From positions 25,383,001-25,447,000 of the forward strand of contig CM069877.1 in the NCBI GenBank assembly GCA_036172665.1: a DNA stretch of 64,000 nt, in the 5' to 3' direction. Every line of letters starts with the position of its first letter. Position 1 is the stretch's first letter. This stretch comes from Prosopocoilus inquinatus (taxonomy: Eukaryota; Arthropoda; Insecta; Coleoptera; Lucanidae). Below the pieces are notes generated by a model. That model did no database searches, was not told the DNA's origin, and saw nothing but the letters and a program-made list of their open reading frames with translations. Shown here piece by piece: positions 1 to 11,411 of the stretch. The translations under genes and the position numbers were made by a program.

Positions 1-780
1 GTAAGGATCGATTAGATACATCACAGGAACAACGCTAATACGTGTTATTTCATTTGAAACTATTTCCAGCTTCAGCTGCGTCCGAGAACTTCGTATCTCA
101 CATCAAAGTTACTGGTGTCCATCGAAACGCCAAATAACATAGCAGATAAGTAAGGATCGATTAGACACATCACAGGAACAACGCTAATGCGTGTTGTTTC
201 GTTCAAAACTATTTCCAGCTTCTGCTGCGTCCGAGAACTTCGTATCTCACATCAAAGTTACTGGAGTCCATCGAAACACCAAATAACATGATAGATGAGT
301 AAGGATCGATTACATACATCACAGGAACAACGCTAATACGTGTTGTTTCGTTTAAAACTATTTCCAGCTTCTGCTGCGTCCGAAAACGTCGTATCTCACA
401 TCAGAGTTACTGGAGTACATGGAAACGTCAAATAACCTGATAGATAAGTAAGGATCGATTAGATACAGCACAGGAACAACGCTAATGCGTGTTGTTTCGT
501 TTAAAACTATTTCTAGCTTCAGCTGCGTCCGAGAAATTCGTATCTCACATCAAAGTTACTGGAGTCCATCGAAATGCCAAATAACATGATAGATGAGTAA
601 GGATCGAGTAGATACATCACAGGAAAACGCTAATGCGTTTTGTTTCGTTTAAAACTATTTCCAGCTTCTGCTGCGTCCGAAAACGTCGTATCTCACATCA
701 GAGTTACTGGAGTCCATCGAAACGTCAAATAACCTGATAGATAAGTAAGGATCGATTAGATACAGCACAGGAACACCGCT
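1..780. repeat. Opening satellite block, related to 31.0-31.6 kb
   Basis: Five full monomers and part of a sixth. The stretch from about 60 to 656 matches 31014-31610 at a constant offset of 30954, sharing the rare variants actggtgtcc (111 and 31065) and agcagataag. The first unit also carries the rare catttgaaac (G57), which recurs in the unit at 62032 and, in a different background, near 28570. The unit starting at 597 has the linked variants gatcgagtag, caggaaaacg (1-bp deletion) and gcgttttg. No gene or other element is present. Confidence 0.9.
150..298. repeat. Representative 149-bp monomer and its anatomy
   Basis: Numbering a unit from gtaagg = 1, the landmarks are: ATCGAT palindrome at 7-12; acaggaacaacgct at 24-37; TTTCGTTTAAAAC at 48-60, containing the TTTAAA palindrome at 53-58; ttccagcttctgctgcgtcc at about 64-83; cttcgtatctcacatc at 89-104; gttactggagtccatcgaaa at 108-127; and aaataacatgatagatga at the end. 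Main variable positions: 12 (T/G), 15 (G/C), 21 (T/G), 40 (G/A), 44 (G/T), 52 (G/A), 55 (T/C), 67 (C/T), 74 (T/A), 84-92, 104-107, 121-125, 128-130 and 139-148. A74 creates CAGCTG; C55 destroys TTTAAA. This unit has C55 and T74. Confidence 0.95.
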
Positions 781-2467
781 AATGCGTGTTGTTTCGTTTA
801 AAACTATTTCTAGCTTCAGCTGCGTCCGAGAAATTCGTATCTCACATCAAAGTTACTGGAGTCCATCGAAACGCCAAATAACATGATAGATAAGTAAGGA
901 TCGATTAGATACATCACAGGAACAACGCTAATACGTGTTGTTTCGTTCAAAACTATTTCCAGCTTCTGCTGCGTCCGAAAACTTTGTATCTAACATCAGA
1001 GTTACCGGAGTCCATCCAAACGTCAAATAACATGATAGATGAGTAAGGATCGATTAGATACATCACAGGAACAACGCTAATGCGTGTTGTTTCATTTAAA
1101 ACTATTTCCAGCTACCGCTGCGTCCAAAATCTTCGTATCTCACATCAGAGTTACTAGTGTCCATCGAAACGTCAAATTACACGATAGATAAGTAGGGATC
1201 GATTAGATACATCACAGGAACAACGCTAATGCGTGTTGTTTCGTTTAAAACTATTTCCAGCTTCTGCTGCGTCCGAAAATTTCGTATCTCACATTAGAGT
1301 CACTGGAGTCCATCGAAACGTGAAATAACATGATAGATGAGTAAGGATCGATTAGATACATCACAGGAACAACGCTAATGCGTGTTGTTTCGTTTAAAAC
1401 TATTTCTAGCTTCAGCTGCGTCCGAAAATTTCGTATCTCACATTAGAGTTACTGGAGTCAATCGAAACGCCAAATAACATGATAGATGCGTAAGGATCGA
1501 TTAGATACCGCACAGGAACAACGCTAGTGCGTGTTGTTTCGTTTAAAACTATTTCTAGCTTCAGCTGCGACCGAGAAATTCGTATCTCACATCAAAGTTA
1601 CTGGAGTCCATTGAAACGCCAAATAACATGATAGATGAGTAAGGATCGAGTAGATACATCACAGGAAAACGCTAATGCGTTTTGTTTCGTTTAAAAATAT
1701 TTCCAGCTTCTGCTGCGTCCGAAAACGTCGTATCTCACATCAGAGTTACTGGAGTCCATCGAAACGTCAAATAACCTGATAGATAAGTAAGGATCGATTA
1801 GATACAGCACAGGAACAACGCTAATGCGTGTTGTTTCGTTTAAAACTATTTCTAGCTTCAGCTGCGTCCGAGAAATTCGTATCTCACAACAAAGTTACTG
1901 GAGTCCATCGAAACGCCAAATAACATGATAGATAAGTAAGGATCGATTAGATACATCACAGGAACAACGCTAATACGTGTTGTTTCGTTCAAAACTATTT
2001 CCAGCTTCTGCTGCGTCCAAAAACTTTGTATCTAACATCAGAGTTACCGGAGTCCATCCAAACGTCAAATAACATGATAGATGAGTAAGGATCGATTAGA
2101 TACATCACAGGAACAACGCTAATGCGTGTTGTTTCATTTAAAACTATTTCCAGCTCCCGCTGCGTCCAAAATCTTCGTATCTCACATCAGAGTTACTAGA
2201 GTCCATCGAAACGTCAAATTACACGATAGATAAGTAGGGATCGATTAGATACATCACAGGAACAACGCTAATGCGTGTTGTTTCGTTTAAAACTATTTCC
2301 AGCTTCTGCTGCGTCCGAAAATTTCGTATCTCACATTAGAGTCACTGGAGTCCATCGAAACGTGAAATAACATGATAGATGAGTAAGGATCGATTAGATA
2401 CATCACAGGAACAACGCTAATGCGTGTTGTTTCGTTTAAAACTATTTCTAGCTTCAGCTGCGTCCGA
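470..2467. repeat. 7-mer higher-order repeat, 1042-bp period
   Basis: About 470-1425 matches 1512-2467 at an offset of 1042, which is 7 x 149 minus the 1-bp deletion in the caggaaaacg unit. The marker actttgtatctaacatc lies at 981 and 2023. Differences seen include gaaatgcc (575) against ttgaaacgcc, and ctaccgctg against ctcccgctg. The same 7-mer is present in the downstream copy of this block, where the marker is at 4003 and 5045. Confidence 0.88.
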
Positions 2468-3060
2468 GAACTTCGTATCTCACATCAAAGTTACTGGAGT
2501 CCATCGAAACGCCAAATAACATGATAGATGAGTAAGGATCGATTACATACATCACAGGAACAACGCTAATACGTGTTGTTTCGTTTAAAACTATTTCCAG
2601 CTTCTGCTGCGTCCGAAAACGTCGTATCTCACATCAGAGTTACCGGAGTCCATCCAAACGTCAAATAACATGATAGATGAGTAAGGATCGATTAGATACA
2701 TCACAGGAACAACGCTAATGCGTGTTGTTTCATTTAAAACTATTTCCAGCTTCTGCTGCGTCCGAAAATTTCGTATCTCACATTAGAGTCACTGGAGTCC
2801 ATCGAAACGTCAAATAACATGATAGATGAGTAAGGATCGATTAGATACATCACAGGAACAACGATAATGCGTGTTGTTTCATTTAAAACTATTTCCAGCT
2901 TCTGCTGCGTCCGAGAACATCTTATCTCACATCAGAGTAACTAGAGTCCATCGAAACGCCAAATAACAAAATAGATGAGTAAGGATCGATTAGAAACATC
3001 ACAGGAACAACGCTAATGCGTGTTGTTTCGTTCAAAACTATTTCCAGCTTCTGCTGCGTC
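781..3060. repeat. Segmental duplication A, copy 1 (offset 3022)
   Basis: About 2.3 kb that recurs at 3802-6082. Three markers give the same offset of 3022: actttgtatctaac (981 to 4003, and 2023 to 5045) and gataccgcac (1504 to 4526). Both copies end with the run carrying aacgataatg, gaacatcttatctc and aacaaaatagatg, and diverge at gcgtccgagaac (copy 1) against gcgtccgaaaac (copy 2). Few substitutions separate the copies in the parts I compared, for example ctagtgcg against ctaatggg. Confidence 0.88.
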
Positions 3061-3422
3061 CGAGAACTTCGTATCTCACATCAAAGTTACTGGAGTCCAT
3101 CGAAACGCCAAATAACATGATAGATGAGTAAGGATCGATTACATACATCACAGGAACAACGCTAATACGTCTTGTTTCGTTTAAAACTATTTCCAGCTTC
3201 TGCTGCGTCCGAAAACGTCGTATCTCACATCAGAGTTACTGGAGTCGATCGAAAAGTCAAATAACCTGATAGATAAGTAAGGATCGATTAGATACAGCAC
3301 AGGAACAACGCTAATGCGTGTTTCGTTTAAAACTATTTCTAGCTTCAGCTGCGTCCGAGAACTTCGTATCTCACAGCAAAGTTACTGGCGTCCATCGAAA
3401 CGCCAAATAACATGATAGATGA

Positions 3423-3619
3423 GTAAGGATCGATTAGATACATCACAGGAACAACGCTAATGCGTGTTGTTTCGTTCAAAACTATTTCCAGCTTCTGCTG
3501 CGTCCGAGAACTTCGTATCTCACATCAAAGTTACTGGAGTCCATCGAGAGAGAGAGAACTTCGTATCTCACATGAAAGTTACTGGCGTCCATCGAAACGC
3601 CAAATAACATGATAGATGA
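3423..3619. repeat. 197-bp variant monomer with (GA)6 insertion, copy 1
   Basis: The normal ccatcgaaacgcc is interrupted after ccatcga by 48 extra bases. Of these, 42 re-copy the segment from gagaacttcg to ccatcga of a monomer, and 6 extend the junction into (GA)6. The inserted copy has catgaaag instead of catcaaag, shared only with the unit at 55385. The next unit starts with ataagg rather than gtaagg (3620). Confidence 0.93.
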
Positions 3620-3766
3620 ATAAGGATCGATTAGATACATCACAGGAACAACGCTAATGCGTGTTGTTTCGCTTAAAACTATTTCTAGCTTCAGCTGCGT
3701 CCGAGAACTTCGTATCACATCAAAGTTACTGGAGTCCATCGAAACGCCAAATAACATGATAGATGA
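3620..3766. repeat. 147-bp variant monomer (2-bp deletion)
   Basis: The unit reads cgtatcacatc near 3711 where the family has cgtatctcacatc. Its length, 147, is a multiple of three, so a minus-strand reading frame can cross it without shifting. That alone explains the unusually long open frame over 3482-3790. gcttaaaac near 3671 is a further substitution in this unit. Confidence 0.92.
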
Positions 3767-3801
3767 GTAAGGATCGAGTAGATACATCACAGGAACAACG
3801 C

Positions 3802-6082
3802 TAATGCGTGTTGTTTCGTTTAAAACTATTTCTAGCTTCAGCTGCGTCCGAGAAATTCGTATCTCACATCAAAGTTACTGGAGTCCATCGAAACGCCAAA
3901 TAACATGATAGATAAGTAAGGATCGATTAGATACATCACAGGAACAACGCTAATACGTGTTGTTTCGTTCAAAACTATTTCCAGCTTCTGCTGCGTCCGA
4001 AAACTTTGTATCTAACATCAGAGTTACCGGAGTCCATCCAAACGTCAAATAACATGATAGATGAGTAAGGATCGATTAGATACATCACAGGAACAACGCT
4101 AATGCGTGTTGTTTCATTTAAAACTATTTCCAGCTCCCGCTGCGTCCAAAATCTTCGTATCTCACATCAGAGTTACTAGAGTCCATCGAAACGTCAAATT
4201 ACACGATAGATAAGTAGGGATCGATTAGATACATCACAGGAACAACGCTAATGCGTGTTGTTTCGTTTAAAACTATTTCCAGCTTCTGCTGCGTCCGAAA
4301 ATTTCGTATCTCACATTAGAGTCACTGGAGTCCATCGAAACGTGAAATAACATGATAGATGAGTAAGGATCGATTAGATACATCACAGGAACAACGCTAA
4401 TGCGTGTTGTTTCGTTTAAAACTATTTCTAGCTTCAGCTGCGTCCGAAAATTTCGTATCTCACATTAGAGTTACTGGAGTCAATCGAAACGCCAAATAAC
4501 ATGATAGATGAGTAAGGATCGATTAGATACCGCACAGGAACAACGCTAATGGGTGTTGTTTCGTTTAAAACTATTTCTAGCTTCAGCTGCGACCGAGAAA
4601 TTCGTATCTCACATCAAAGTTACTGGAGTCCATCGAAACGCCAAATAACATGATAGATGAGTAAGGATCGAGTAGATACATCACAGGAAAACGCTAATGC
4701 GTTTTGTTTCGTTTAAAAATATTTCCAGCTTCTGCTGCGTCCGAAAACGTCGTATCTCACATCAGAGTTACTGGAGTCCATCGAAACGTCAAATAACCTG
4801 ATAGATAAGTAAGGATCGATTAGATACAGCACAGGAACAACGCTAATGCGTGTTGTTTCGTTTAAAACTATTTCTAGCTTCAGCTGCGTCCGAGAAATTC
4901 GTATCTCACAACAAAGTTACTGGAGTCCATCGAAACGCCAAATAACATGATAGATAAGTAAGGATCGATTAGATACATCACAGGAACAACGCTAATACGT
5001 GTTGTTTCGTTCAAAACTATTTCCAGCTTCTGCTGCGTCCGAAAACTTTGTATCTAACATCAGAGTTACCGGAGTCCATCCAAACGTCAAATAACATGAT
5101 AGATGAGTAAGGATCGATTAGATACATCACAGGAACAACGCTAATGCGTGTTGTTTCATTTAAAACTATTTCCAGCTCCCGCTGCGTCCAAAATCTTCGT
5201 ATCTCACATCAGAGTTACTAGAGTCCATCGAAACGTCAAATTACACGATAGATAAGTAGGGATCGATTAGATACATCACAGGAACAACGCTAATGCGTGT
5301 TGTTTCGTTTAAAACTATTTCCAGCTTCTGCTGCGTCCGAAAATTTCGTATCTCACATTAGAGTCACTGGAGTCCATCGAAACGTGAAATAACATGATAG
5401 ATGAGTAAGGATCGATTAGATACATCACAGGAACAACGCTAATGCGTGTTGTTTCGTTTAAAACTATTTCTAGCTTCAGCTGCGTCCGAGAACTTCATAT
5501 CTCACATCAAAGTTACTGGAGTCCATCGAAACGCCAAATAACATGATAGATGAGTAAGGATCGATTACATACATCACAGGAACAACGCTAATACGTGTTG
5601 TTTCGTTTAAAACTATTTCCAGCTTCTGCTGCGTCCGAAAACGTCGTATCTCACATCAGAGTTACCGGAGTCCATCCAAACGTCAAATAACATGATAGAT
5701 GAGTAAGGATCGATTAGATACATCACAGGAACAACGCTAATGCGTGTTGTTTCATTTAAAACTATTTCCAGCTTCTGCTGCGTCCGAAAATTTCGTATCT
5801 CACATTAGAGTCACTGGAGTCCATCGAAACGTCAAATAACATGATAGATGAGTAAGGATCGATTAGATACATCACAGGAACAACGATAATGCGTGTTGTT
5901 TCATTTAAAACTATTTCCAGCTTCTGCTGCGTCCGAGAACATCTTATCTCACATCAGAGTAACTAGAGTCCATCGAAACGCCAAATAACAAAATAGATGA
6001 GTAAGGATCGATTAGAAACATCACAGGAACAACGCTAATGCGTGTTGTTTCGTTCAAAACTATTTCCAGCTTCTGCTGCGTC
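3802..6082. repeat. Segmental duplication A, copy 2
   Basis: Downstream copy of 781-3060 at offset 3022, including its internal 7-mer repeat (markers 4003 and 5045). It carries aacgctaatggg (about 4547) where copy 1 has ctagtgcg, and cttcatatc near 5494 where copy 1 has cttcgtatc. Otherwise the unit order is the same. Confidence 0.88.
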
Positions 6083-7221
6083 CGAAAACTTCGTATCTCA
6101 CATCGGAGTTACTGGAGTCCATCGAAACGCCAAATAACATGATAGATGAGTAATGATCGATTAGATACATCACAGGAACAACGCTAATGCGTGTTGTTTC
6201 GTTCAAAACTATTTCCAGCTTCTGCTGAGTTCGAGAACTTCGTATCTCATATCAAAGTTACTGGAGTCCGTTGAAACGTCAAATAACATAGTAGATAAGT
6301 AAGGATCGATTAGATGCATCACAGGAACAACGCTAATACGTGTTGTTTCGTTCAAAACTATTTCCAGCTTCTGCTGAGTTCGAGAACTTCGTATCTCATA
6401 TCAAAGTTACTGGAGTCCGTTGAAACGTCAAATAACATAGTAGATAAGTAAGGATCGATTAGATGCATCACAGGAACAACGCTAATGCGTGTTGTTTCGT
6501 TTAAAACTATTTCCAGCTTCAGCTGCGTCCGAGAACTTCGTATCTCACATAAAAGTTACTGAAGTCCATCGAAACGCCAAATAACATGATAGATGAGTAA
6601 GGATCGATTAGATACATCACAGGAACAACGCTAATGCATGTTGTTTCGTTTAAAACTATTTCTAGCTTCAGCTGCGTCCAAGAACTTCGTATCTCAGATC
6701 AAAGTTACTGGAGTCCATCGTAACGCCAGATAACATGATAGATGAGTAAGGATCGATTAGATACATCACAGGAACAACGCTAATACGTGTTATTTCATTT
6801 AAAACTATTTCCAGCTTCAGCTTCGTCCGAGTACTTCGTATCTCACATCAAAGTTACTGGAGTCCATCGGAACGCCAAATAACATAGTAGATAAGTAAGG
6901 ATCGATTAGATACATCACAAGAACAACGCTAATACGTGTTGTTTCGTTAAAAACTATTTCCATCTTCTGCTGAGTTCGAGAACATCGTATCTCATATCAG
7001 AGTTACTGGAGTCCATCGTAACGTCAAATAACATGACAGATAAGTAAGGATCGATTAGATACATCACAGGAACAATGCTAATACGTGTCGTTTCGTTCAA
7101 AACTATTTCCAGCTTCTGCTGAGTTCGAGAACTTCGTATCTCACATCAGAGTTACTGGAGTCCGTTGAAACTTCAAATAACATAGTAGATAAGTAAGGAT
7201 CGATTAGACACTTCACAGGAA
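6083..7221. repeat. Start of the tgagttcg-type satellite domain
   Basis: The first monomers of a second type appear here: tgagttcgag replaces tgcgtccgag (first near 6226), often with gtccgttgaaac, agtagataag and gatgcatc. The units at 6150 and 6299 are almost the same over their second half, as expected for a single-monomer duplication. About 6.67-7.2 kb recurs at 8.16-8.7 kb, an offset of 1490 (10 units), marked by cgtccaagaacttcg at 6675 and 8165. Confidence 0.88.
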
Positions 7222-9307
7222 CAACGCTAATACGTGTTGTTTCGTTCAAAACTATTTCCAGCTTCTGCTGCGTCCGAAAACTTCGTATCTCACATCAGAG
7301 TTACTGGAGTCCGTTGAAACTTCAAATAACATAGTAGATAAGTAAGGATCGATTAGACACTTCACAGGAACAACGCTAATACGTGTTGTTTCGTTCAAAA
7401 CTATTTCCAGCTTCTGCTGCGTCCGAAAACTTCGTATCTCACATCGGAGTTACTGGAGTCCATCGAAACGCCAAATAACATGATAGATGAGTAATGATCG
7501 ATTAGATACATCACAGGAACAACGCTAATGCGTGTTGTTTCGTTCAAAACTATTTCCAGCTTCTGCTGAGTTCGAGAAATTCGTATATCATATCAGAGTT
7601 ACTGGAGTCCGTTGCAACGTCAAGTAACATGATAGATGAGTAAGGATCGATTAGATACATCACAGGAACAACGCTAATGCGTGTTGTTTCATTTAAAACT
7701 ATTTCCAGCTTCTGCTGCGTCCGAGAACATCGTATCTCACATCAGAGTAACTAGAGTCCATCGAAACGCCAAATAACATGATAGATGAGTGAGGATCGAT
7801 TAGGTACATCACAGGAACAACGCTAATACGTGTTGTTACGTTCAAAACTATTTCCAGCTTCTGCTGCGTCCGAAAACTTTATATCTCACATCAGAGTTAC
7901 CGGAGTCCATCCAAACGTCAAATAACACGATAGTTGAGTAAGGATCGATTAGATACAGCACAGGAACAACGCTAATGCGTGTTGTTGCGTTTAAAACTAT
8001 TTCCAGCTTCAGCTGCGTCCGAGAACTTCGTATCTCACATCAAAATTACTGGCGTCCATCGAAACGCCAAATAACATGATAGATGAGTAAGGATCGATTA
8101 GATACATCACAGGAACAACGCTAATGCGTGTTGTTTCGCTTAAAACTATTTCTAGCTTCAGCTGCGTCCAAGAACTTCGTATCTCAGATCAAAGTTACTG
8201 GAGTCCATCGTAACGCCAAATAACATGATAGATGAGTAAGGATCGATTAGATACATCACAGGAACAACGCTAATACGTGTTATTTCATTTAAAACTATTT
8301 CCAGCTTCAGCTTCGTCCGAGTACTTCGTATCTCACATCAAAGTTACTGGAGTCCATCGGAACGCCAAATAACATAGTAGATAAGTAAGGATCGATTAGA
8401 TACATCACAAGAACAACGCTAATACGTGTTGTTTCGTTCAAAACTATTTCCAGCTTCTGCTGAGTTCGAGAACATCGTATCTCACATCAGAGTTACTGGA
8501 GTCCATCGTAACGTCAAATAACATGACAGATAAGTAAGGATCGATTAGATACATCACAGGAACAATGCTAATACGTGTCGTTTCGTTCAAAACTATTTCC
8601 AGCTTCTGCTGAGTTCGAGAACTTCGTATCTCATATCAGAGTTACTGGAGTCCGTTGAAACGTCAAATAACATAGTAGATAAGTAGGGATCGATTAGATA
8701 CATCACAGGAACAACGCTAATGCGTGTTGTTTCGTTTAAAACTATTTCCAGCTTCTGCTGCGTCCGAAAACTTCGTATCTCACATCGGAGTTACTGGAGT
8801 CCATCGAAACGCCAAATAACATGATAGATGAGTAATGATCGATTAGATACATCACAGGAACAACGCTAATGCGTGTTGTTTCGTTCAAAACTATTTCCAG
8901 CTTCTGCTGAGTTCGAGAAATTCGTATCTCATATCAGAGTTACTGGAGTCCGTTGAAACTTCAAATAACATAGTAGATAAGTAAGGATCGATTAGATACA
9001 TCACAGGAACAACGCTAATGCGTGTTGTTTCGTTTAAAACTATTTCCAGCTTCTGCTGCGTCCGAAAATTTCGTATCTCACATTAGAGTTACTGGAGTCC
9101 ATCGAAACGTCAAATAACATAGTAGCTAAGTAAGGATAGATTAGATACATCACAGGAACAACGCTAATACGTGTTGTTTCGTTTAAAACTATTTCTAGCT
9201 TCAGCTGCGTCCGAGAACTTCGTATCTCACAGCAAAGTTACTGGCGTCCATCGAAACGCCAAATAACATGATAGATGAGTAAGGGTCGATTAGATACATC
9301 ACAGGAA
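7222..9307. repeat. 14-mer higher-order repeat, copy 1 (2086 bp)
   Basis: The sequence to about 9192 recurs at 9308-11278 with an offset of 2086 = 14 x 149. Markers: catcggagttac at 7442 and 9528, and gtgagg (for gtaagg) at 7789 and 9875. Shared private variants include gttgcaacgtcaag, gttacgttcaaaac, acgatagttgag and gctaagtaaggatag. The remainder (about 9193-9307) is ordinary tgcgtccg-type satellite. Confidence 0.9.
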
Positions 9308-11278
9308 CAATGCTAATACGTGTTGTTTCGTTCAAAACTATTTCCAGCCTCTGCTGCGTCCGAAAACTTCGTATCTCACATCAGAGTTACTGGAGTCCGT
9401 TGAAACTTCAAATAACATAGTAGATAAGTAAGGATCGATTAGACACTTCACAGGAACAACGCTAATACGTGTTGTTTCGTTCAAAACTATTTCCAGCTTC
9501 TGCTGCGTCCGAAAACTTCGTATCTCACATCGGAGTTACTGGAGTCCATCGAAACGCCAAATAACATGATAGATGAGTAATGATCGATTAGATACATCAC
9601 AGGAACAACGCTAATGCGTGTTGTTTCGTTCAAAACTATTTCCAGCTTCTGCTGAGTTCGAGAAATTCGTATATCATATCAGAGTTACTGGAGTCCGTTG
9701 CAACGTCAAGTAACATGATAGATGAGTAAGGATCGATTAGATACATCACAGGAACAACGCTAATGCGTGTTGTTTCATTTAAAACTATTTCCAGCTTCTG
9801 CTGCGTCCGAGAACATCGTATCTCACATCAGAGTAACTAGAGTCCATCGAAACGCCAAATAACATGATAGATGAGTGAGGATCGATTAGGTACATCACAG
9901 GAACAACGCTAATACGTGTTGTTACGTTCAAAACTATTTCCAGCTTCTGCTGCGTCCGAAAACTTTATATCTCACATCAGAGTTACCGGAGTCCATCCAA
10001 ACGTCAAATAACACGATAGTTGAGTAAGGATCGATTAGATACAGCACAGGAACAACGCTAATGCGTGTTGTTGCGTTTAAAACTATTTCCAGCTTCAGCT
10101 GCGTCCGAGAACTTCGTATCTCACATCAAAGTTACTGGCGTCCATCGAAACGCCAAATAACATGATAGATGAGTAAGGATCGATTAGATACATCACAGGA
10201 ACAACGCTAATGCGTGTTGTTTCGCTTAAAACTATTTCTAGCTTCAGCTGCGTCCAAGAACTTCGTATCTCAGATCAAAGTTACTGGAGTCCATCGTAAC
10301 GCCAAATAACATGATAGATGAGTAAGGATCGATTAGATACATCACAGGAACAACGCTAATACGTGTTATTTCATTTAAAACTATTTCCAGCTTCAGCTTC
10401 GTCCGAGTACTTCGTATCTCACATCAAAGTTACTGGAGTCCATCGGAACGCCAAATAACATAGTAGATAAGTAAGGATCGATTAGATACATCACAAGAAC
10501 AACGCTAATACGTGTTGTTTCGTTCAAAACTATTTCCAGCTTCTGCTGAGTTCGAGAACATCGTATCTCACATCAGAGTTACTGGAGTCCATCGTAACGT
10601 CAAATAACATGACAGATAAGTAAGGATCGATTAGATACATCACAGGAACAATGCTAATACGTGTCGTTTCGTTCAAAACTATTTCCAGCTTCTGCTGAGT
10701 TCGAGAACTTCGTATCTCATATCAGAGTTACTGGAGTCCGTTGAAACGTCAAATAACATAGTAGATAAGTAGGGATCGATTAGATACATCACAGGAACAA
10801 CGCTAATGCGTGTTGTTTCGTTTAAAACTATTTCCAGCTTCTGCTGCGTCCGAAAACTTCGTATCTCACATCGGAGTTACTGGAGTCCATCGAAACGCCA
10901 AATAACATGATAGATGAGTAATGATCGATTAGATACATCACAGGAACAACGCTAATGCGTGTTGTTTCGTTCAAAACTATTTCCAGCTTCTGCTGAGTTC
11001 GAGAAATTCGTATCTCATATCAGAGTTACTGGAGTCCGTTGAAACTTCAAATAACATAGTAGATAAGTAAGGATCGATTAGATACATCACAGGAACAACG
11101 CTAATGCGTGTTGTTTCGTTTAAAACTATTTCCAGCTTCTGCTGCGTCCGAAAATTTCGTATCTCACATTAGAGTTACTGGAGTCCATCGAAACGTCAAA
11201 TAACATAGTAGCTAAGTAAGGATAGATTAGATACATCACAGGAACAACGCTAATACGTGTTGTTTCGTTTAAAACTAT
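9308..11278. repeat. 14-mer higher-order repeat, copy 2
   Basis: Tandem copy of 7222-9192. A few single-base differences are visible, such as ccagcctctgctg near 9348 and catcaaagtt near 10127 where copy 1 has catcaaaatt (8038-8047). It ends shortly after the gatagattag unit (11216), where the (GA)6 block begins. Confidence 0.9.
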
Positions 11279-11411
11279 TTCCAGCCTCTGCTGCGTCCGA
11301 GAACTTCGTATCTCACATCAAAGTTACTGGAGTCCATCGAGAGAGAGAGAACTTCGTATCTCACATCAAAGTTACTGGCGTCCATCGAAACGCCAAATAA
11401 CTGATAGATGA
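11216..11411. repeat. 196-bp variant monomer with (GA)6 insertion, copy 2
   Basis: Same 48-bp insertion as at 3423, with the insertion junction at about 11341. It also has a 1-bp deletion (aataactgatag for aataacatgatag near 11400), giving 149 + 48 - 1 = 196. The inserted segment reads catcaaag, the common allele. Confidence 0.92.

Larger units (their letters stand above)
3061..3801. repeat. Satellite block with GA insertion and frame-neutral deletions
   Basis: This block lies between the two copies of duplication A. It holds a 3-bp deletion (gcgtgtttcg for gcgtgttgtttcg, near 3319), a 197-bp unit with the (GA)6 insertion, and a 147-bp unit with a 2-bp deletion (cgtatcacatc near 3711). These sum to the observed marker spacing: 13 x 149 + 48 - 3 - 2 = 1980. 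The segment from about 2.83 kb to 3.75 kb closely matches 54.79-55.71 kb. Confidence 0.88.

Noticed and set aside
150..298. Palindromes ATCGAT, TTTAAA and CAGCTG as functional sites
   Set aside because: These 6-bp palindromes are restriction-type sequences expected by chance. TTTAAA and CAGCTG are lost in whole subfamilies, so selection on them is not supported.
3482..3790. 102-codon open reading frame on the minus strand
   Set aside because: It is made wholly of satellite units and starts at an alternative GTG. It exists only because of a 2-bp deletion and a 48-bp insertion that keep the frame, and the same units elsewhere contain stops.
11336..11352. (GA)6 tract as a promoter or GAGA-factor regulatory site
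   Set aside because: There is no adjacent gene or promoter element, and the tract is best explained as slippage at the junction of a 42-bp partial duplication.
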